Source of the DNA: Candidatus Omnitrophota bacterium
GTDB lineage: Bacteria; Omnitrophota; Gorgyraeia; Gygaellales; Profunditerraquicolaceae
Length of the DNA stretch: 9,723 bases
Direction: 5' to 3'
Assembly: GCA_028717045.1 (NCBI GenBank)
Contig: JAQUON010000055.1
Coordinates: 1 to 9,723 of the forward strand
Within the stretch, counting starts at the first letter, position 1. Each line of letters opens with the position of its first letter. Shown here in pieces: positions 6,992 through 9,723 of the stretch. The notes beneath the pieces are model-generated. The model worked only from the letters and a program-made list of their open reading frames with translations. It was not told the DNA's origin and made no database searches. The translations under genes and the position numbers were made by a program.

Positions 6992-8255
6992 AAATGCAAC
7001 CATAGTTGATCCTGCCTGCGATGTGTATGCAGAACTAGATATGGCAATAGAGGACGGCACAATCAGCCATATCGGTGCACACATAAAAGAAGAAGCCGAG
7101 ACCGTTATTGATGCAAAAGGCAAAGTGCTCATGCCCGGGTTAACGGATATGCACGTGCATTTGAGGGAGCCGGGCAGAGAAGATAAAGAGACGGTAGCAA
7201 CAGGGACCGTGGCGGCGATTAAGGGCGGGGTTACTGCCCTTTTGGCAATGCCCAATACAGAGCCGGCCATTGACACAAAAGAACATGTGCAGCTGCTCAA
7301 GGGCATTATCGGCCGCTCTGCGAGTGCGCACGTGTACATGGCAGGCGCTCTTACTAAAGGGCGGCAAGGGAAAGAACTGGCTGATTTCGCGGCAATGCAA
7401 GAAGAAGGGATAATCGCCCTTACGGATGACGGCTCTTCGGTAGATGACGAAGGGCTGATGCGTAGCGCCCTGCGGCTGGCCCGCGAGAGGGGGCTGCTGG
7501 TTATCTGCCATTGCGAAGAGAAAACACTTGCCAATAGCGGGGTAGTGAACCTCGGGTTGATTTCTACCAAATTAGGCTTGCGCGGGATTCCTTGCGAGGC
7601 GGAGTATAAAAGAGTAGCGCGCGATATCCTTCTCGCAGAAGAAGCTGGATGCCGCATCCACATTGCGCATGTCAGCTGCGAGAAATCGCTGGAAATCATT
7701 GCAAAGGCAAAAAAACGGGGGGTGCAGGTTACTGCAGAGACCGCCCCGCATTATTTTACACTTACCGAAGATGCCGTGAGCGGTTACGATACCAATAAAA
7801 AAATGAACCCCCCCCTAAGAAGCGCACAGGACAAAGAGGCGATATGCCAGGCATTGCGGGATGGCACGATAGACGTTATTGCTTCTGACCATGCCCCTCA
7901 CACGGAAAGCGAGAAAGAGGTAGAATTTGATTTTGCAGAATTCGGCGTTGTCGGGCTGGAAACATTACTGGCGGTAAGTATTACCGAATTACTGCACACG
8001 AAAGTCTTAAGCCTCCCAGGGCTCGTCCGTAAGCTCTCGTGTAATCCGTCGGCAATTTTGGGGCTGTGCAAGGCTTCTTTAAAGAAAGGTTGCCAGGCAG
8101 AGCTTATTATTGTAGACTTACACAAAGAGTGGCAGGTTACGAAACGCAGCCTGGTGTCTAAATCAAAAAACTCGGCTTTCTTGGGCAGGCGGTTGCAAGG
8201 GGTAGTGGAATATGTCATCCTTGGCGACAGGGTTGTGCATCAGGCCCGCCATTGA
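6975..8255 (+). CDS. pyrC: Dihydroorotase, class I
   Basis: PyrC is a zinc amidohydrolase that cyclises carbamoyl-aspartate to dihydroorotate, the step after PyrB. The 426 residues match the usual length of the class I enzyme. Metal and active-site motifs are intact: DMHVHLREPG (His60, His62), TDDG (Asp151/152, the Asp that takes the place of a carbamylated Lys in this class), HCEE (His179), HIAHVSC (His232) and SDHAPH (Asp305). It also has the motifs GGVTALLAMPNT and FGVVGLETLL. The start at 6975 lies inside the end of pyrB and has no Shine-Dalgarno sequence, which fits translational coupling. The Mut7-C gene follows 19 nt after the stop. In some bacteria class I PyrC and PyrB form a complex; whether they do so here is unknown. 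Confidence 0.96.
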   Translation: MKLLIKNATIVDPACDVYAELDMAIEDGTISHIGAHIKEEAETVIDAKGKVLMPGLTDMHVHLREPGREDKETVATGTVAAIKGGVTALLAMPNTEPAIDTKEHVQLLKGIIGRSASAHVYMAGALTKGRQGKELADFAAMQEEGIIALTDDGSSVDDEGLMRSALRLARERGLLVICHCEEKTLANSGVVNLGLISTKLGLRGIPCEAEYKRVARDILLAEEAGCRIHIAHVSCEKSLEIIAKAKKRGVQVTAETAPHYFTLTEDAVSGYDTNKKMNPPLRSAQDKEAICQALRDGTIDVIASDHAPHTESEKEVEFDFAEFGVVGLETLLAVSITELLHTKVLSLPGLVRKLSCNPSAILGLCKASLKKGCQAELIIVDLHKEWQVTKRSLVSKSKNSAFLGRRLQGVVEYVILGDRVVHQARH

Positions 8256-8274
8256 AAGTGGATACCGGTGTTAA

Positions 8275-8745
8275 ATGGCGCCCACACAAGCGGCCAGGTT
8301 TATTCTTACCAAGGAATTAGGCAGGTTTTCCCGGTGGCTAAGAATACTCGGTTTTGACGCCGAGTACGATATAAACGATAACCCCGGCAGGTTGATTATC
8401 GAGGCCTTGAAGGGCGGGCGTATTATTCTTACGCGCAGGCACAAGATGCCCCAGTCCAGAGGCGTAAGGATTGTGATTGTTAACGAAGAAAGACTGCAAG
8501 GGCAAATTATAGAGGTTGTACGCCTGCTGGGACTGCGACTCGATGCAGAAAAAATGTTTAGCCGTTGCATCATTTGTAACGTTGCATTGGACGCTACCGA
8601 AAAAGAAAAGATAAAAGACAGAGTGCCGCAACATGTGTGGCTGACCCAAGCACAATTCGTCACCTGCCCTGTGTGCCGCAGGATATACTGGCGCGGCAGC
8701 CATTGGGACAATGCGGCAGAGGTTCTCAAAGACATTTATTCTTAA
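8275..8745 (+). CDS. Mut7-C family protein with zinc ribbon, nuclease site altered
   Basis: The 156-residue product matches the Mut7-C domain (DUF82 group, PIN-like fold, proposed RNase). It has an N-terminal PIN-like part, residues 8-85, with GRFSRWLRILGFD and GGRIILTR. A zinc ribbon follows: CIIC (98-101), VPQHVW, CPVC (131-134) and the family ending YWRGSHW. Usual family members read FLVDAMLG and LTRD at two acidic positions. Here these are FILTKELG (Thr12) and LTRR (Arg55), so metal binding and cleavage are doubtful. The zinc ribbon and fold residues are kept, which suggests binding may remain. ATG 8275 comes right after an in-frame TAA and has only a weak ribosome site. It lies 19 nt after pyrC and 23 nt before the EndoQ gene, probably in the same transcript. 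The specific role is unknown. Confidence 0.85.
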   Translation: MAPTQAARFILTKELGRFSRWLRILGFDAEYDINDNPGRLIIEALKGGRIILTRRHKMPQSRGVRIVIVNEERLQGQIIEVVRLLGLRLDAEKMFSRCIICNVALDATEKEKIKDRVPQHVWLTQAQFVTCPVCRRIYWRGSHWDNAAEVLKDIYS

Positions 8746-8768
8746 CCGGGGAAAGAGGTTCAAAGGAA

Positions 8769-9723
8769 ATGCGCTTTATCGCCGATTTTCATATTCATTC
8801 TAAATATTCCCGTGCCACCTCCCGGAATATGGATATGCTTCATATCGCCGAATGGGCGATGCTTAAGGGCATTACCGTCATGGGCACGGGCGATTTTACC
8901 CACCACTTGTGGCTTGAAGAGGTCAAAAGAAATGTCGAAGACGTAGGCAACGGTTTGTATAAGTATGCTTCAAAAAATAAACCACGCAGCGACGTGTACT
9001 TCATTTTGAGTTCCGAAATCAGCAGTATATATTCAAAAAAAGGCAAGACCTACCGCATTCATACTGTCGTGTTGGCGCCTTCGTTTAAAACCGTTGATGC
9101 CATTAACAATACGTTATCCCGCTATGGCAACATTGCTTCCGACGGCAGGCCTATCTTGGGCCTGGACGCACAAGAGTTAGCGAGAATTATTTTTGGGATC
9201 GATGAACACTGTATCATTATCCCGGGGCATATCTGGACTCCTTGGTTTTCCCTGTTTGGCTCTATGTCCGGGTTTGACAAGATAGAGGATTGCTTTGAAA
9301 AACAAACCCAGCGTATATTTGCCCTGGAAACAGGATTATCGAGTGACCCGGCGATGAATTGGCGCCTTTCCGCGCTCGACAGGTTTAGCCTGGTGAGCAA
9401 TTCTGACAGCCATAGCCCTTCCAAGATCGGGCGCGAGTCGAATGTGTTTGATTGCGAGCTCACCTATCAGTCAATACGCGACGTGCTACAACGCAAGGAT
9501 AAAAGCAGGTTTTTGTTCACGGTAGAATTTTTCCCCGAAGAAGGGAAATACCATTTCGACGGGCACAGGGCATGCGAGGTACGGTTTTCTCCCCGCCAGA
9601 CACGCGAGCATGGCGGGATCTGCCCCCGTTGCGGCAAGGCCCTTACCGTGGGAGTAATGAATAGGGTGGAGCAGCTCGCTGACAGAAAGGAGGGGTTTGT
9701 CCCCTCCAACGCAATCCCATTTA
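8769..9723 (+). CDS. Endonuclease Q family protein (PHP domain), 3'-truncated
   Basis: The frame is open from ATG 8769 to the window edge: 318 residues, against about 400 or more for the family, so the C-terminus is missing. Endonuclease Q nicks DNA 5' of deaminated bases (uracil, hypoxanthine, xanthine) and abasic sites. The PHP-type metal residues are in place: DFHIHSKYS (His8, His10), GTGDFTH (Asp42), SSEIS (Glu83), RIHTVV (His98), PGHIWTPW (His154) and SNSDSHS (Asp213, His215). A zinc finger follows with Cys269, Cys285 and Cys288 around GGICPRCGKALTVGV, as in characterised members. AAAGAGG (8752-8758) lies 10 nt before the start, with AAAGGA closer in. Some relatives are named UvrD-like because of helicase fusions; no helicase motif is visible before the edge. 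Activity on deaminated DNA is inferred from family. Confidence 0.87.
   Translation, partial: MRFIADFHIHSKYSRATSRNMDMLHIAEWAMLKGITVMGTGDFTHHLWLEEVKRNVEDVGNGLYKYASKNKPRSDVYFILSSEISSIYSKKGKTYRIHTVVLAPSFKTVDAINNTLSRYGNIASDGRPILGLDAQELARIIFGIDEHCIIIPGHIWTPWFSLFGSMSGFDKIEDCFEKQTQRIFALETGLSSDPAMNWRLSALDRFSLVSNSDSHSPSKIGRESNVFDCELTYQSIRDVLQRKDKSRFLFTVEFFPEEGKYHFDGHRACEVRFSPRQTREHGGICPRCGKALTVGVMNRVEQLADRKEGFVPSNAIPF

Noticed and set aside
6947..7699. 250-codon open frame on the - strand opposite pyrC
   Set aside because: The translation is Ser/Ala/Ile-rich without motifs, and the + strand is a conserved dihydroorotase with intact active-site motifs. It is a shadow frame.
8345..8366. Hairpin TACTCGG/CCGAGTA with an 8-base loop in the Mut7-C gene
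   Set aside because: A 7-bp stem with a loop is expected by chance in 10 kb, and it sits in conserved coding sequence.

Overview
The window is a compact bacterial chromosome segment with every gene on the + strand. It shows housekeeping synteny, short gaps and roughly 50% GC, with no sign of mobile DNA, RNA genes or CRISPR. The best pointer to the host is the 1004-residue exported protein in the middle. Its N-terminal 300 residues resemble, from memory, exported proteins found repeatedly in Omnitrophota (Candidatus Omnitrophica) genomes. That assignment is an inference; no rRNA is present to confirm it.

Layout. (1) 2-1489: glmS, cut by the left edge, making glucosamine-6-phosphate. (2) 1527-2183: rsmI, a short 16S rRNA 2'-O-methyltransferase, joined to glmS by a 37-nt gap that holds an 8-bp hairpin. 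(3) 2184-2312: an AT-rich gap with a probable sigma70 promoter and a strong ribosome binding site. (4) 2313-5327: the large exported protein of unknown function. (5) 5328-5499: the pyr control region. (6) 5500-8255: pyrR, pyrB and pyrC, followed by (7) a Mut7-C family protein at 8275-8745 and (8) an endonuclease Q family gene from 8769 that runs off the right edge.

The most interesting part is the pyr leader. A perfect-consensus promoter (TTGACA, 17 bp, TATAAT) is followed by a PyrR-binding-loop-like hairpin (5396-5429). The 3' arm of this hairpin is the Shine-Dalgarno sequence of a 30-codon leader ORF (5436-5528). That ORF runs through an intrinsic terminator (5461-5494) and out of frame into the start of pyrR. 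pyrR, pyrB and pyrC have no Shine-Dalgarno sequence of their own and are nearly contiguous or overlapping. The layout suggests that PyrR bound to UMP closes the one good ribosome entry site. The leader would then go untranslated, so the terminator folds and the operon stays off. When the leader is translated, ribosomes would keep the terminator open and feed translation into the pyr genes. This combines two known schemes: a PyrR loop over a Shine-Dalgarno sequence, as in mycobacteria, and a leader peptide read through a terminator, as in E. coli pyrBI.

Other points: a perfect 26-bp palindrome lies inside pyrR, the Mut7-C protein has lost two acidic positions expected of its nuclease family, and RsmI lacks its C-terminal domain.
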